Translations under genes and position numbers: made by a program
Assembly: GCA_900552285.1 (NCBI GenBank)
Contig: URYV01000001.1
Coordinates: forward strand, 1-40,300
Length of the DNA stretch: 40,300 nt
Source: an uncultured Oscillospiraceae bacterium
GTDB taxonomy: Bacteria > Bacillota > Clostridia > Oscillospirales > Acutalibacteraceae
Reading direction: 5' to 3'
Shown here: positions 32,176 through 40,184 of the stretch, in pieces
Position numbering within the stretch: the first letter of the stretch is position 1
Layout: each line of letters starts with the position of its first letter
The notes under the pieces: generated by a model
The model's database searches: none
What the model was told of the DNA's origin: nothing
The model's input: the letters and a program-made list of their open reading frames with translations, nothing else

Positions 32176-33729
32176 TTATTTGGCATAGTCGACGGCGCGG
32201 CTTTCGCGGATGACGTTGACCTTTACCTGGCCGGGATAATCAAGCTCGCTCTCGATCTTTTTGACGATGTCGTGAGCCGTGATGACCATCTGATCGTCGG
32301 AAATGACCTCGGGCTTGACCATTATGCGGACCTCGCGGCCGGCCTGAATGGCATAGGAGGACTCCACTCCGTTAAAGGAGATGGCGATTTCCTCAAGCTT
32401 TTCAAGGCGCTTGATATAGTTTTCGATGTTTTCGCGTCTTGCGCCGGGGCGTGCGGCCGAAATGGCGTCGGCAGCCTGAACAAGACAGGCAATGACCGTC
32501 TTGGCCTCCACGTCGCCGTGATGGGCGTGGATTGCGTGAACAACGGCTTCGCTTTCGTGATATTTCTTGGCCACCTCAACGCCCAGCTGAATGTGGGAGC
32601 CTTCCATTTCGTGGTCAAGCGCCTTGCCGATGTCGTGAAGAAGTCCCGCGCGGCGGGCAAGAGTTTCGTCCTCACCCAGCTCTGCCGCAAGAAGTCCCGA
32701 AAGATAGGAGACCTCAAGGGAGTGGTTAAGCACATTCTGACCGTAGCTTGTACGGTAGTGGAGCTTTCCGAGCAGCTTAACAAGCTCGGGATGTATGTTG
32801 TGAATACCAACCTCAAGAACGGCGCGTTCGCCCTCTTTTTTGATGGTGTGCTCCACCTCGCGTCTGGCCTTTTCCACCATGTCCTCAATGCGGGCGGGGT
32901 GAATACGTCCGTCGGCAATAAGCTTTTCAAGGGTCAGTCGGGCAATTTCGCGGCGAACCGGTTCGAAGCAGGAAAGGGTGATTGCCTCGGGAGTGTCGTC
33001 GATAATAAGGTCGACGCCGGTGGCGGTCTCTATGGCACGGATGTTCCGTCCCTCGCGGCCGATTATGCGGCCTTTCATATCATCGTTGGGCAGCGGCACC
33101 ACCGAAACGGTAGCCTCGGAGGAATGGTCGGCTGCACAGCGTTGTATGCATTGGGATAAAATGTGACGGCTCTTTTCGTCCGCCTCGTCTTTAAGACGCT
33201 GTTCATACTCTCGGATAAGCAGGGCCTTGTCGTGGTCAAGCTCGCCCTCAAGATTTTTGAGCAGATAATCCTTTGCCTGCTCGGTGGTCAGACCGGAAAT
33301 ACGTTCCAGCATTTCAAACTGGCGCTTTTTAAGCTCTTCGGCCTCATTCAAGCGGCTTTCGATTTCCTTTTGACGGGCGCGGAGGGCGTCCTCTTTTTTC
33401 TCGATGTTGTCGGTTTTCTTGTCGAGAGACTCCTCCTTTTGCTGGAGCCTGCGCTCCTGACGCTGCAGCTCGCTGCGGCGCTCGCGGTTTTCCTTGTCGG
33501 ATTCGGTTCGCAAACGATGAATTTCATCCTTTGCCTCAAGAATGGTTTCCTTTTTCTTGGCTTCGGCGTTTTTGAGAGCGTCATTGAGTATCCGCTTGGA
33601 CTCTTCCTCTGCGGACCCAAGGATACCCTCGGCTTTTTTCTTGCGGTGGCTTATTCCGGCGAAGAAACATGCGATTCCGAAAACAAGCCCGCCGACCGCA
33701 AAGCCGATCAGTAGCGATACGATGTCCAT
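32176..33729 (-). CDS. rny: Ribonuclease Y
   Basis: Membrane-tethered endoribonuclease that starts mRNA decay in many Firmicutes. The first 26 residues are a membrane helix (MDIVSLLIGFAVGGLVFG). A long charged coiled coil spans about 30-200. The KH domain follows (DDMKGRIIGREGRNIRAIETATG), then the HD hydrolase domain with the metal-binding AGLLHDIGKALDHE and the second His cluster HAIHAHHGDVE. The C-terminus ends YPGQVKVNVIRESRAVDYAK, the usual RNase Y ending. Length 517 aa is normal. AGGAGGTG precedes the ATG. It is transcribed with a long leader. Confidence 0.97.
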   Translation of the reverse strand: MDIVSLLIGFAVGGLVFGIACFFAGISHRKKKAEGILGSAEEESKRILNDALKNAEAKKKETILEAKDEIHRLRTESDKENRERRSELQRQERRLQQKEESLDKKTDNIEKKEDALRARQKEIESRLNEAEELKKRQFEMLERISGLTTEQAKDYLLKNLEGELDHDKALLIREYEQRLKDEADEKSRHILSQCIQRCAADHSSEATVSVVPLPNDDMKGRIIGREGRNIRAIETATGVDLIIDDTPEAITLSCFEPVRREIARLTLEKLIADGRIHPARIEDMVEKARREVEHTIKKEGERAVLEVGIHNIHPELVKLLGKLHYRTSYGQNVLNHSLEVSYLSGLLAAELGEDETLARRAGLLHDIGKALDHEMEGSHIQLGVEVAKKYHESEAVVHAIHAHHGDVEAKTVIACLVQAADAISAARPGARRENIENYIKRLEKLEEIAISFNGVESSYAIQAGREVRIMVKPEVISDDQMVITAHDIVKKIESELDYPGQVKVNVIRESRAVDYAK

Positions 33730-33890
33730 GGGTGTTTACACCTCCTATATATTAACCGCAATTTTTCGGCAAAATTCGTCAAGATGTGTAATGCCGCAAA
33801 CGGGCCTGCGGTCGAAGCCCGGTCAAAGGGTACCGCGGAAGAGTGGTGTATCGCCGAATACAATTACCGACACTACCGCAATGTACATAT
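33730..33890 (-). ncRNA. Structured rny leader of unknown class
   Basis: The predicted rny transcript carries about 160 bases before the ATG. On the minus strand I see (1) a nested hairpin GCGG..AGTGT..GTAT/ATAC..ACAC.ACT..CCGC at about 33833-33878; (2) CGGGC/GCCCG at about 33800-33821 whose loop contains CCGCA, complementary to TGCGG just after it, so a pseudoknot or two exclusive hairpins are possible; (3) GGCA/TGCC further down, near 33770-33796. No riboswitch class I know matches. It could be autoregulatory or just protective. Confidence 0.4.
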
Positions 33891-33897
33891 ATAATAT

Positions 33898-33926
33898 AAT
33901 ATAATATATACACAAAAAAAAGTCAA
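33898..33926 (-). promoter_or_regulatory. Predicted rny promoter in an AT repeat
   Basis: Minus strand TTGACT (33926-33921), 17 bases, TATATT (33903-33898). The -10 lies in an ATAAT-like pentamer repeat (about 33887-33910), which provides several overlapping -10-like hexamers 5 bases apart. Confidence 0.65.
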
Positions 33927-34006
33927 GAAAAATCATGCTGAAAGACTCGTCCCGTGTATTAACCGAAAACAGGGCATTTTCTTTCGAAAAAACCTATAAA
34001 AAAACA

Positions 34007-34039
34007 AAACCGACTCCGCTTGAAAAACGAAATCGGTTT
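34007..34039 (-). terminator. Terminator of the ctsR-mcsA-mcsB-clpC operon
   Basis: AAACCGA (34007-34013) pairs with TCGGTTT (34033-34039); on the minus strand it is followed by TTGTTTTTTTATA. It lies about 150 bases past the clpC stop; the space between has no gene that I can support. Confidence 0.7.
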
Positions 34040-34135
34040 GTTTCTTAAAATTTAATTTGCTGCATCAGGCAGGCTTTTTTGCACCGTCTGTGCAGCTTGG
34101 GGCAATTCGCCTTTTGCGGCTGCTCTCGGTTTTAT

Positions 34136-34161
34136 AAACGGCGGTCGGTCGACGGCCGTTT
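34136..34161 (+). terminator. Orphan plus-strand hairpin with T-tail after clpC
   Basis: AAACGGC/GCCGTTT with inner GTC/GAC around GGTC, followed on the plus strand by TTATTT. No plus-strand gene ends here. On the minus strand its tail is not T-rich. It may stop antisense transcription into clpC or end an unseen small RNA. Confidence 0.4.
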
Positions 34162-34186
34162 TTATTTGGCAAAGTGCGCTGTTCCT

Positions 34187-36670
34187 TTATTTTTCTCCGC
34201 TCTTTTCGGCGTCGCCGGTCGGTTTTGCCGAGGCGGCGGGAGTGAAGGAATAGCCTTCGTCGGTTGCGTCGCAAAGGACGGTGTCGCCTCTCTTTATCTT
34301 GCCGGACAGAATTTCCTCCGACAGCGAATCCTCAATGGCGTTTTGAATGGCTCGGCGGAGAGGACGTGCGCCGTAAACCTTGTCAAAGCCCGCGTCGGCA
34401 AGCTTTTCCACCGCCTTTTCGGTAAAGGACAGGGTGATCTCCATGTTGTCGAAGATACGGTCGGACAACACCTTGAGAAGTCGGCGGGCGATTTCGGTGA
34501 TGTCGTCCTTTTCAAGCTGCTTAAAGACGATGATGTCGTCGATTCGGTTGAGGAATTCGGGGCGGAACTGAGCCTTAAGGGCGGTCATAACCTCGTCCTT
34601 AATGGTTTTGTCGTCCTTTGCCGCCGTGTCCTTGTCGCCGAATCCGAGGCTTTTCTGCTCGCTGATGGCCCGCGCGCCGACGTTGGAGGTCATGATTATG
34701 ACGGTGTTTTTGAAGTTGACCTTGCGACCCTGGGAATCGGTGAGCACGCCGTCGTCGAGAATTTGCAGCAGGATGTTGAAAATGTCGGGATGAGCCTTCT
34801 CGATCTCGTCAAAGAGCACCACGCTGTAAGGCTTTCTGCGGACGGCCTCGGTAAGCTGACCGCCCTCGTCATATCCCACATATCCGGGAGGCGAACCCAC
34901 AAGACGGGACACCGTGTGCTTTTCCATATATTCCGACATATCAAAGCGTATGACGGCGTTTTCGCTGCCGAACATTGTCTCGGCAAGGGTCTTGCACAGC
35001 TCGGTTTTACCGACGCCGGTAGGCCCGAGGAAAAGGAATGAGCCGGTGGGGCGCTTGGGGTCTTTAAGACCGACCCTGCCGCGGCGGATTGCTCTCGACA
35101 CGGCGCTGACGGCCTCGTCCTGTCCCACAAGACGTTTGTGGAGGGTGTCCTCAAGACGGAGCAGCTTCTGCCCCTCCTCCTCGGTAAGGGTGGTGGCGGG
35201 AATTCCCGTCCAGCCCGATACGATTTCGGCGATTTCCTCGGCAGTCACTTCGCCGCCCGCATGGCGGTTGCTTTCGTGCCACTGTTCCTTAAGCTTTTTA
35301 AGCTGTTCGGTTTTTTCCTTTTCTCTGTCGCGCAGCTTTGCGGCGCCCTCAAAATCCTGAGCGTTGACGCTGGCGGTCTTTTCGGCCGAAATTGTCTTTA
35401 TCTCGTCCTCAAGAAGTCGGATGTTTTCGGGGGGAGTCATGCTTTGCAGCTTGACCCTCGAGCCGGCCTCGTCGATAAGGTCAATGGCCTTGTCGGGGAG
35501 ATAACGGTCGGAAATATAGCGAGAGGAAAGCTTTACGGCGGCGTTTATGGCCTCGTCGGTGATTTTAACGTGGTGATGAGCCTCGTATTTGTCCCTGAGT
35601 CCCTTAAGAATTTCCACGGCCTCCTCCTCGGTGGGTTCGCCCACCGTGACGGGCTGGAAACGGCGCTCGAGTGCGGCGTCCTTCTCGATGTATTTGCGGT
35701 ATTCGTTAAGGGTGGTTGCGCCGATGACCTGAAGCTCGCCGCGGGCAAGAGAGGGCTTTAAGATGTTTGCGGCGTCGGTGGAGCCTTCGGCCGAGCCCGC
35801 TCCCACAATGGTGTGCAGCTCGTCGATGAAAAGAATGACGTCGCCGCTCTTTTTGACCTCGTCAAGTGCGGTTTTTATGCGCTCCTCAAAGTCGCCTCTG
35901 TATTTGGTGCCGGCCACCATGCCGGTAAGGTCGAGGGAGACCACCCGCTTGTTTTCGAGAATTTCCGGCACCTCGCCGTCGGCGATTTTAAGGGCAAGAC
36001 CCTCGGCAATTGCCGTTTTACCGACGCCGGGCTCGCCGATAAGGCAGGGATTGTTTTTGGTGCGGCGGGTGAGAATTTGTATAACACGCTGAATTTCCTC
36101 GCCTCTGCCGATGACGGGGTCGATTTTTCCGGCCTTTGCCTCGGCGGTGAGATCTCTGCCGAATTTGTCAAGGGTGGGGCATTTCCCGTCCGACTTTTTG
36201 CCTGCGGACGCACTCTTTCCGGCGCCCGAAAAGCCCTCCGAGGCCGAGAGAATTTTGGAGGAAAGCTCCTCGGGGTTTACGCCGAGCTCTTTAAGGAATG
36301 CGACGGCATAGCTCTGGCCCTCCTCGATAATGGCGAGCAGTATGTGCTCGGTGCCCACATATCCTCCCGAAATCGAGCGGGCGGCGGCAATGGACATTTC
36401 GAGAATTCGTTTGGAGCGGGGTGTGAAGTCGTCGGGGGAAAGACTTGTGGGAAGTCCCTCTCCGACCTTTTCGGCAAGCAGCTCGGCAACCTTCTCCTCG
36501 GTTATTCCCTCGGAGGCCAAAAGGGTTGCGGCCGCGCCGGTGCCCTCGGCAAGAATACCGAGCAGCAGGTGCTCGCTGCCGATGTAGGTGTGACCCATGG
36601 TTTCGGCCTTTTCTATTGCAAGGTTTAAGGCTCTGTTGGCCTTTTCGGTAAATCCGTTGAATTTATACAT
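34187..36670 (-). CDS. clpC: ATP-dependent Clp protease ATPase subunit
   Basis: AAA+ unfoldase that feeds ClpP; in Firmicutes it degrades arginine-phosphorylated and adaptor-bound proteins. Two N-terminal Clp repeats cover 1-145 (IGSEHLLLGILAEG, VGTEHILLAIIEEG). The first AAA+ domain has Walker A GEPGVGKT and LDLTGMVAGTKYRGDFEER. A UVR/coiled-coil middle region (NAQDFEGAAKLRDREKEKTEQL) marks ClpC rather than ClpA/B. The second AAA+ domain has GPTGVGKTELCKTLAE and the sensor motif. 827 aa is normal. I start at the ATG at 36670, 9 bases after GGAG; the TTG three codons upstream touches it. Last gene of the CtsR operon. Confidence 0.96.
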   Translation of the reverse strand: MYKFNGFTEKANRALNLAIEKAETMGHTYIGSEHLLLGILAEGTGAAATLLASEGITEEKVAELLAEKVGEGLPTSLSPDDFTPRSKRILEMSIAAARSISGGYVGTEHILLAIIEEGQSYAVAFLKELGVNPEELSSKILSASEGFSGAGKSASAGKKSDGKCPTLDKFGRDLTAEAKAGKIDPVIGRGEEIQRVIQILTRRTKNNPCLIGEPGVGKTAIAEGLALKIADGEVPEILENKRVVSLDLTGMVAGTKYRGDFEERIKTALDEVKKSGDVILFIDELHTIVGAGSAEGSTDAANILKPSLARGELQVIGATTLNEYRKYIEKDAALERRFQPVTVGEPTEEEAVEILKGLRDKYEAHHHVKITDEAINAAVKLSSRYISDRYLPDKAIDLIDEAGSRVKLQSMTPPENIRLLEDEIKTISAEKTASVNAQDFEGAAKLRDREKEKTEQLKKLKEQWHESNRHAGGEVTAEEIAEIVSGWTGIPATTLTEEEGQKLLRLEDTLHKRLVGQDEAVSAVSRAIRRGRVGLKDPKRPTGSFLFLGPTGVGKTELCKTLAETMFGSENAVIRFDMSEYMEKHTVSRLVGSPPGYVGYDEGGQLTEAVRRKPYSVVLFDEIEKAHPDIFNILLQILDDGVLTDSQGRKVNFKNTVIIMTSNVGARAISEQKSLGFGDKDTAAKDDKTIKDEVMTALKAQFRPEFLNRIDDIIVFKQLEKDDITEIARRLLKVLSDRIFDNMEITLSFTEKAVEKLADAGFDKVYGARPLRRAIQNAIEDSLSEEILSGKIKRGDTVLCDATDEGYSFTPAASAKPTGDAEKSGEK

Positions 36671-36703
36671 ACAAATCAACTCCTTTAAAAGGATGAAAAA
36701 TAA

Positions 36704-37711
36704 TTATTTCAGTTTTTCCCGAACGGCGGCGGCACGGATTTTGTCCCGCTTTTCGGGGGTGTTGCAGTCCTTGTTTTTTGCGGCAATTTCGCCGGAGCAA
36801 AGCTCGTTTTCAAGGGTGTTGAGAATTTCGGGGGAGGGGATGTCCTCCATGCCCATTGCGCCTCCGAGACGGAGGTTTGACAGGTGCTTCGAAAGCTCGG
36901 CTCCCGACAGCATCCGTGCGCTTTTAAGCAGTCCCAGCGAGCGGTAAACGGTGTCCTCAAGGGAGTCTCTGTTCACCGTTTTGCGGGCGGCAAGCTCCTT
37001 TTCGGTAACCTGCTTTGTGACGGCCGAAAGATTTTCGATTGCCGATTTTTCGTCGATACCGAGGGTTATCTGGTTTGACAGCTGATAAAGCGAGCCGTCG
37101 GCTCCCGAGCCCTCTCCGTAGGTTCCGCGCAGCGTCAGACCGATTTTGCCGACCGCGCGGCTCAATGCCTCAATACCGTTTGCCGCCTCAAGAGCGGGCA
37201 GGTGAATCATGACCGACGCTCTCATGCCGGTGCCGAGATTTGTGGGGCATTCGGTGAGATAGCCTAAATCCTTGTCAAAGGCAAAGTGCAGCTTCTTTTC
37301 GAGTGCCGACTCGATTTTTTCGGCGGCTCCGTAGGCCTCTTTAAGGTCAAATCCGGCGCACAGCACCTGAATACGGACATGATCCTCCTCGCAAAGCATT
37401 ATGCAAATCGAGCGGTCTTTATTCATTATGACTGCGCGGCCGTCGTTCTTTTCGGCAAATTCGGGGCTTATGAGGTGCTGCTGACAAAGAGCCAACCGCT
37501 CGGCCGACGAAAGAGAGGAAAGCTCGACAAAATCATAGTTTTCCTTGTCGGGAACGGCGTCCCAAACCGCCTTGTTAACGCAGTTTATCTGGTCGGCGGT
37601 CATTCTTGAGGGGAAGGGATAATCCTTAAGGTTTCTTGCGAGACGGACGCGTGTGCTGACGATGATGTCGCCCTCGGGTCCGCTTTTTTCATACCATTTA
37701 TTTCTGCTCAT
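36704..37711 (-). CDS. mcsB: Protein-arginine kinase
   Basis: Phosphorylates arginines on misfolded proteins and on CtsR to mark them for ClpCP. The 335-aa protein has the guanido-kinase-like fold with IIVSTRVRLARNLKDYPFP, the substrate-loop CEEDHVRIQVL, and the phosphate-binding GYLTECPTNLGTGMRASVM; DCN near the C-terminus ends the family match. It overlaps the preceding mcsA gene by 14 bases and is followed by clpC after 33 bases. Confidence 0.95.
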   Translation of the reverse strand: MSRNKWYEKSGPEGDIIVSTRVRLARNLKDYPFPSRMTADQINCVNKAVWDAVPDKENYDFVELSSLSSAERLALCQQHLISPEFAEKNDGRAVIMNKDRSICIMLCEEDHVRIQVLCAGFDLKEAYGAAEKIESALEKKLHFAFDKDLGYLTECPTNLGTGMRASVMIHLPALEAANGIEALSRAVGKIGLTLRGTYGEGSGADGSLYQLSNQITLGIDEKSAIENLSAVTKQVTEKELAARKTVNRDSLEDTVYRSLGLLKSARMLSGAELSKHLSNLRLGGAMGMEDIPSPEILNTLENELCSGEIAAKNKDCNTPEKRDKIRAAAVREKLK

Positions 37712-38219
37712 TTTGTTCGCCCTCCATTTCCTTTATTTCGTCGCGGTATTTTGCCGCCTGCTCGTATTCCTGAGCCTCAACTGCGGCGTTCAGCTTGTTT
37801 TTAAGCTCGGAAAGCTTCATTTCCCGTTTGTCCTCTTCGGTGAGCTCGGTTTCGGGAGCCTTGCCCACATGGGTGGCTCTGCCGTGAATCCTCTCGACGG
37901 TGGGGAGCAGCTGCTTTCTGAAGGTGTCATAGCATTTCGCGCAGCCCACTCTGCCGCTTTGGGATATTTCGGCAAAGGAGGTTCCGCAGGAGGGGCAGCG
38001 TACCGCGTCGGAGGCCGATCGCTGAGCGGGTGCCGAGAAGGGCAGACCCAGCAGCGAGGAAAACAGTCCGTTTTCTCCGAAGGCGCCGAAGGAGGGGAAG
38101 CTTTCCACTCCGTTTTCGGCGGCGCATTTACTGCAATAATGATGTTCTTCGTAAACTCCGTTTATGGATTTTTTGATGTGTGTGGTTGCCTGTCTTTTTC
38201 CGCATTTTTCACAAAGCAT
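37698..38219 (-). CDS. mcsA: McsB activator McsA
   Basis: Zinc-binding partner that activates the McsB kinase. The 173-aa protein has four CxxC pairs (CEKCG, CSKCA, CPSCG, CAKCY) in the first 115 residues, and a C-terminal UVR motif (ELKNKLNAAVEAQEYEQAAKYRDEIKEM). I start at 38219 (MLCEKCG), preceded by AAAGGAAG; a longer open frame to 38312 has no family similarity. It follows ctsR by 17 bases. Confidence 0.93.
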   Translation of the reverse strand: MLCEKCGKRQATTHIKKSINGVYEEHHYCSKCAAENGVESFPSFGAFGENGLFSSLLGLPFSAPAQRSASDAVRCPSCGTSFAEISQSGRVGCAKCYDTFRKQLLPTVERIHGRATHVGKAPETELTEEDKREMKLSELKNKLNAAVEAQEYEQAAKYRDEIKEMEGEQNEQK

Positions 38220-38236
38220 ATATATCTTCCTTTCAT

Positions 38237-38680
38237 TCAGCTTATGAGCATTTGTTTTAAGATGTTGGCGCGAAGGGCGTTTCGCACCTGCGGGGGAAGC
38301 CCCCGATAGCAATGATCGTTCATTGCCGCCAGCATGACCGACGCGCTGTCGCGGGAGATAAATCCCTGTTCGGAAAGATTTCCCACAACCGCCTTTGCGG
38401 TGGCAAAGTCAATGCTGTCGCCGATGGAGTTGACAAGATGCATGACGGCGGTGGAGCGGTCGACCTTGACTCGGGTTATGCGGATATATCCGCCGCCGCC
38501 TCTGCGGCTTTCGACGGTGTATCCGTGCTCGGGCGTGAACCGCGAGGTCAGCACATAATTTATCTGACTGGGCACGCACCCGAGGTCCTCGGCAAGCTCG
38601 CCTCTTTTTATTTCGGCAAAGCCGTCCTGCTCCTTAAGCAGCTCCAAAATTCTTTGTGCCACCATATCGCTCATTCTCAT
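38237..38680 (-). CDS. ctsR: Class III heat-shock repressor
   Basis: Dimeric repressor of clp genes that is released at high temperature. The N-terminal winged helix (AEIKRGELAEDLGCVPSQINYVL) ends with the glycine-rich wing tip SRRGGGGYIRI, the thermosensor of the family. The C-terminal dimerisation part follows (FATAKAVVGNLSEQGFISRDSA). Length 147 aa from ATG 38680; an in-frame TTG four codons earlier is less likely. It is the first gene of its operon and its own operator lies upstream, so it is autoregulated. Confidence 0.94.
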   Translation of the reverse strand: MRMSDMVAQRILELLKEQDGFAEIKRGELAEDLGCVPSQINYVLTSRFTPEHGYTVESRRGGGGYIRITRVKVDRSTAVMHLVNSIGDSIDFATAKAVVGNLSEQGFISRDSASVMLAAMNDHCYRGLPPQVRNALRANILKQMLIS

Positions 38681-38835
38681 TTTTCCGTTCAACTCTTTTC
38701 AATATTTTGAGAGGAATTCAAGGCCGGGCTTTCGGCTCTTTCGCTCCCTTTCGGTCGGCACCTCTTTGTGCCCGAAGGGAACTTTCAAAGCCTTTCCCGA
38801 AGCCCTCAAGCTCCTTTTTTCTCTTTCTGTTACAC

Positions 38836-38864
38836 AGTATACAGCAAAGGTCAAAGAATGTCAA
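38836..38864 (-). promoter_or_regulatory. Sigma-A promoter of the ctsR operon
   Basis: Minus strand TTGACA (38864-38859), 17 bases, TATACT (38841-38836). Leader about 150 bases to ctsR. The -35 is inside the CtsR repeats. Confidence 0.88.
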
Positions 38865-38881
38865 GGTCAAATATAGTCAAA
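38849..38881. promoter_or_regulatory. Tandem CtsR operator
   Basis: GGTCAAATATAGTCAAA (38865-38881) is a perfect CtsR heptad repeat (GGTCAAA and AGTCAAA at a 10-base period). A second, imperfect one, GGTCAAA-GAA-TGTCAAG (38849-38865), joins it and covers the -35. Together four heptads run in phase. Confidence 0.93.
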
Positions 38882-39052
38882 TTTACAAATTGTTCACAAA
38901 TTGCGGCGAGCGACAAAATTCCGACGCGCCGAAACCCGCATAAATACTGGGAAAACAAAGATTTTCGGCAATCGGGGATTTAAAAAATTTTTTCGAAAGA
39001 ATTTGACCTTTGTCTGACCTTTTCGCACATATAATGGGTAAAAAGCCGTGAT
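38882..39052. other. Intergenic stretch between ctsR and ftsH fragment
   Basis: About 170 bases without a gene. It holds TTTGACC..TTGTCTGACC (about 39001-39020), which resembles CtsR heptads but at an 11-base period, and an isolated TATAAT at about 39031-39036 on the plus strand with no -35 at a normal distance. I do not assign a function. Confidence 0.4.
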
Positions 39053-39063
39053 AATAATCAAAA

Positions 39064-39091
39064 ACCGCCCCCAAAGCTTACTTTGGGAGCG
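39064..39091 (-). terminator. Terminator of ftsH
   Basis: CCGC-CCCAAAG / CTTTGGG-GCGG arms around a short loop, followed on the minus strand by TTTTTGATTATT. It lies 16 bases past the ftsH stop. Confidence 0.85.
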
Positions 39092-39107
39092 GAAAACGAG
39101 TTTTGAT

Positions 39108-39338
39108 TTATTTGCCGAGAATGTTCATGAATTCGGCGCCGGTGATGGTTTCCTTTTCATAAAGATAGTTTGCAAGCTCGTCAAGCTTTGCGCGGTTTGC
39201 CTCGAGGAGGGCCTTGGCCTTTTTGTGCTCGGCTTTTACCGTTTCAACCACCTTTTTGTCTATTTCCTTTTGTGTGTCGGCCGAGCAGGCAAGGGTTGCA
39301 TCGCCGCCGAGATACTGATTTGTCACCGTCTCCATGGC
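39108..39338 (-). pseudogene. ftsH: C-terminal fragment of FtsH protease
   Basis: The last 77 codons of an FtsH-type membrane metalloprotease: METVTNQYLGGDATLACS, then a helical stretch (AEHKKAKALLEANRAKLDELANYL) and the family ending YEKETITGAEFMNIL. A full FtsH has about 600 residues; the membrane part, AAA+ and zinc-protease domains are missing because the frame meets other DNA at about 39339. The stop and terminator are normal, so the left part belongs to the host genome. Listed as a fragment rather than a working gene. Confidence 0.88.
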
Positions 39339-39340
39339 GG

Positions 39341-40183
39341 GCCGAGCACGCCGACCGTGTCGGTTACCTTCTTCATCTTTGCTACAACCTTGTCAGCGAT
39401 GAAGTGCGGCTTGTTCTCGTTGCGCTCGCGTGCCGCAAGGATAACCTTTGCCTCCGCCGGGAACTGCTCGTAGATAAACCACGGGTCAACTGCGATGCAG
39501 TGGCCGCCAACGCCGACACCCGGGGTCAGGATGTTAACGCGCGGATGGCAGTTTGCCAGCTTGATCAGCTCAAAAACGTCAATGCCCATCTTGTCGCAGA
39601 TGACGGACAGCTCGTTTGCGTAAGCGATATTGACATCACGGAAGGTGTTCTCGGTCAGCTTGCACATTTCGGCGGTCAGGTCGTCGGTCTTGTGAACGAC
39701 ACCCTTTTCAAGCACCTTCTCATAGATGGATGCCGCCATTTCAGCAGCCTCCGGCGTGCGGGCGCCGACGATACGGTCATTGTTCTTCAGCTCGTACATC
39801 ATGTTGCCCGGGATAACGCGCTCCGGACAATGTGCAACGTGAATCTCATTCATCGGGATGCCGGATTCCTCGCTCAGTACACGTGCGAGCATCTCGGAGG
39901 TGTGCGGCGGCACGGTGGACTCCAGAATGACCAGATTGGACGGCTCGAGCACCTTGCCTGCCATACGGCCTGCAGACTCTACAAAGCGCAGATCGGCCTT
40001 GTGGCTGCCGTTCTCGTCCTTGAAGAACGGCGTCGGCACCGAAATATAAAATACATCGGACTTGCCAAGCTCTTCGGAAAAATGCAGATGACCGTGTGCA
40101 ACAGCCTTTTCAAATGCTTCCTGCAGACCCGGCTCTACAATATGGATATGACCGCCCTGCAGGGTTTCGATAGTCTTTTTGTT
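39341..40183 (-). pseudogene. Internal fragment of a UDP-N-acetylmannosamine-type dehydrogenase
   Basis: 281 codons from a UDP-sugar dehydrogenase (WecC/CapL type, oxidising UDP-ManNAc to its uronate for surface polysaccharide). NKKTIETLQGGHIHIVEPGL, ISVPTPF, the conserved HCPERVIPGNM, LTENTFRDVNIAYANE, and the catalytic cysteine in GGHCIAVDPWF are all present. The N-terminal NAD-binding GLGYIGLP strand is missing, as is all sequence after DTVGVLG, where family members continue with LAxKP. Both ends stop at joints with other genes. An ATG at 40213 belongs to the next fragment's DNA and is not its start. Codon use looks different from the host's. Confidence 0.88.
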
Positions 40184-40184
40184 T

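Noticed and set aside
33815..33840. AAAGGGTACCGCGG on the plus strand, resembling a T-box core
   Set aside because: It lacks the GG of the T-box motif, lies antisense to the rny leader, and no tRNA-synthetase or amino-acid gene follows on that strand.
38998..39025. Second CtsR-like repeat near ftsH
   Set aside because: Heptads are 11 rather than 10 bases apart and one is degenerate; no promoter or gene start lies next to it.
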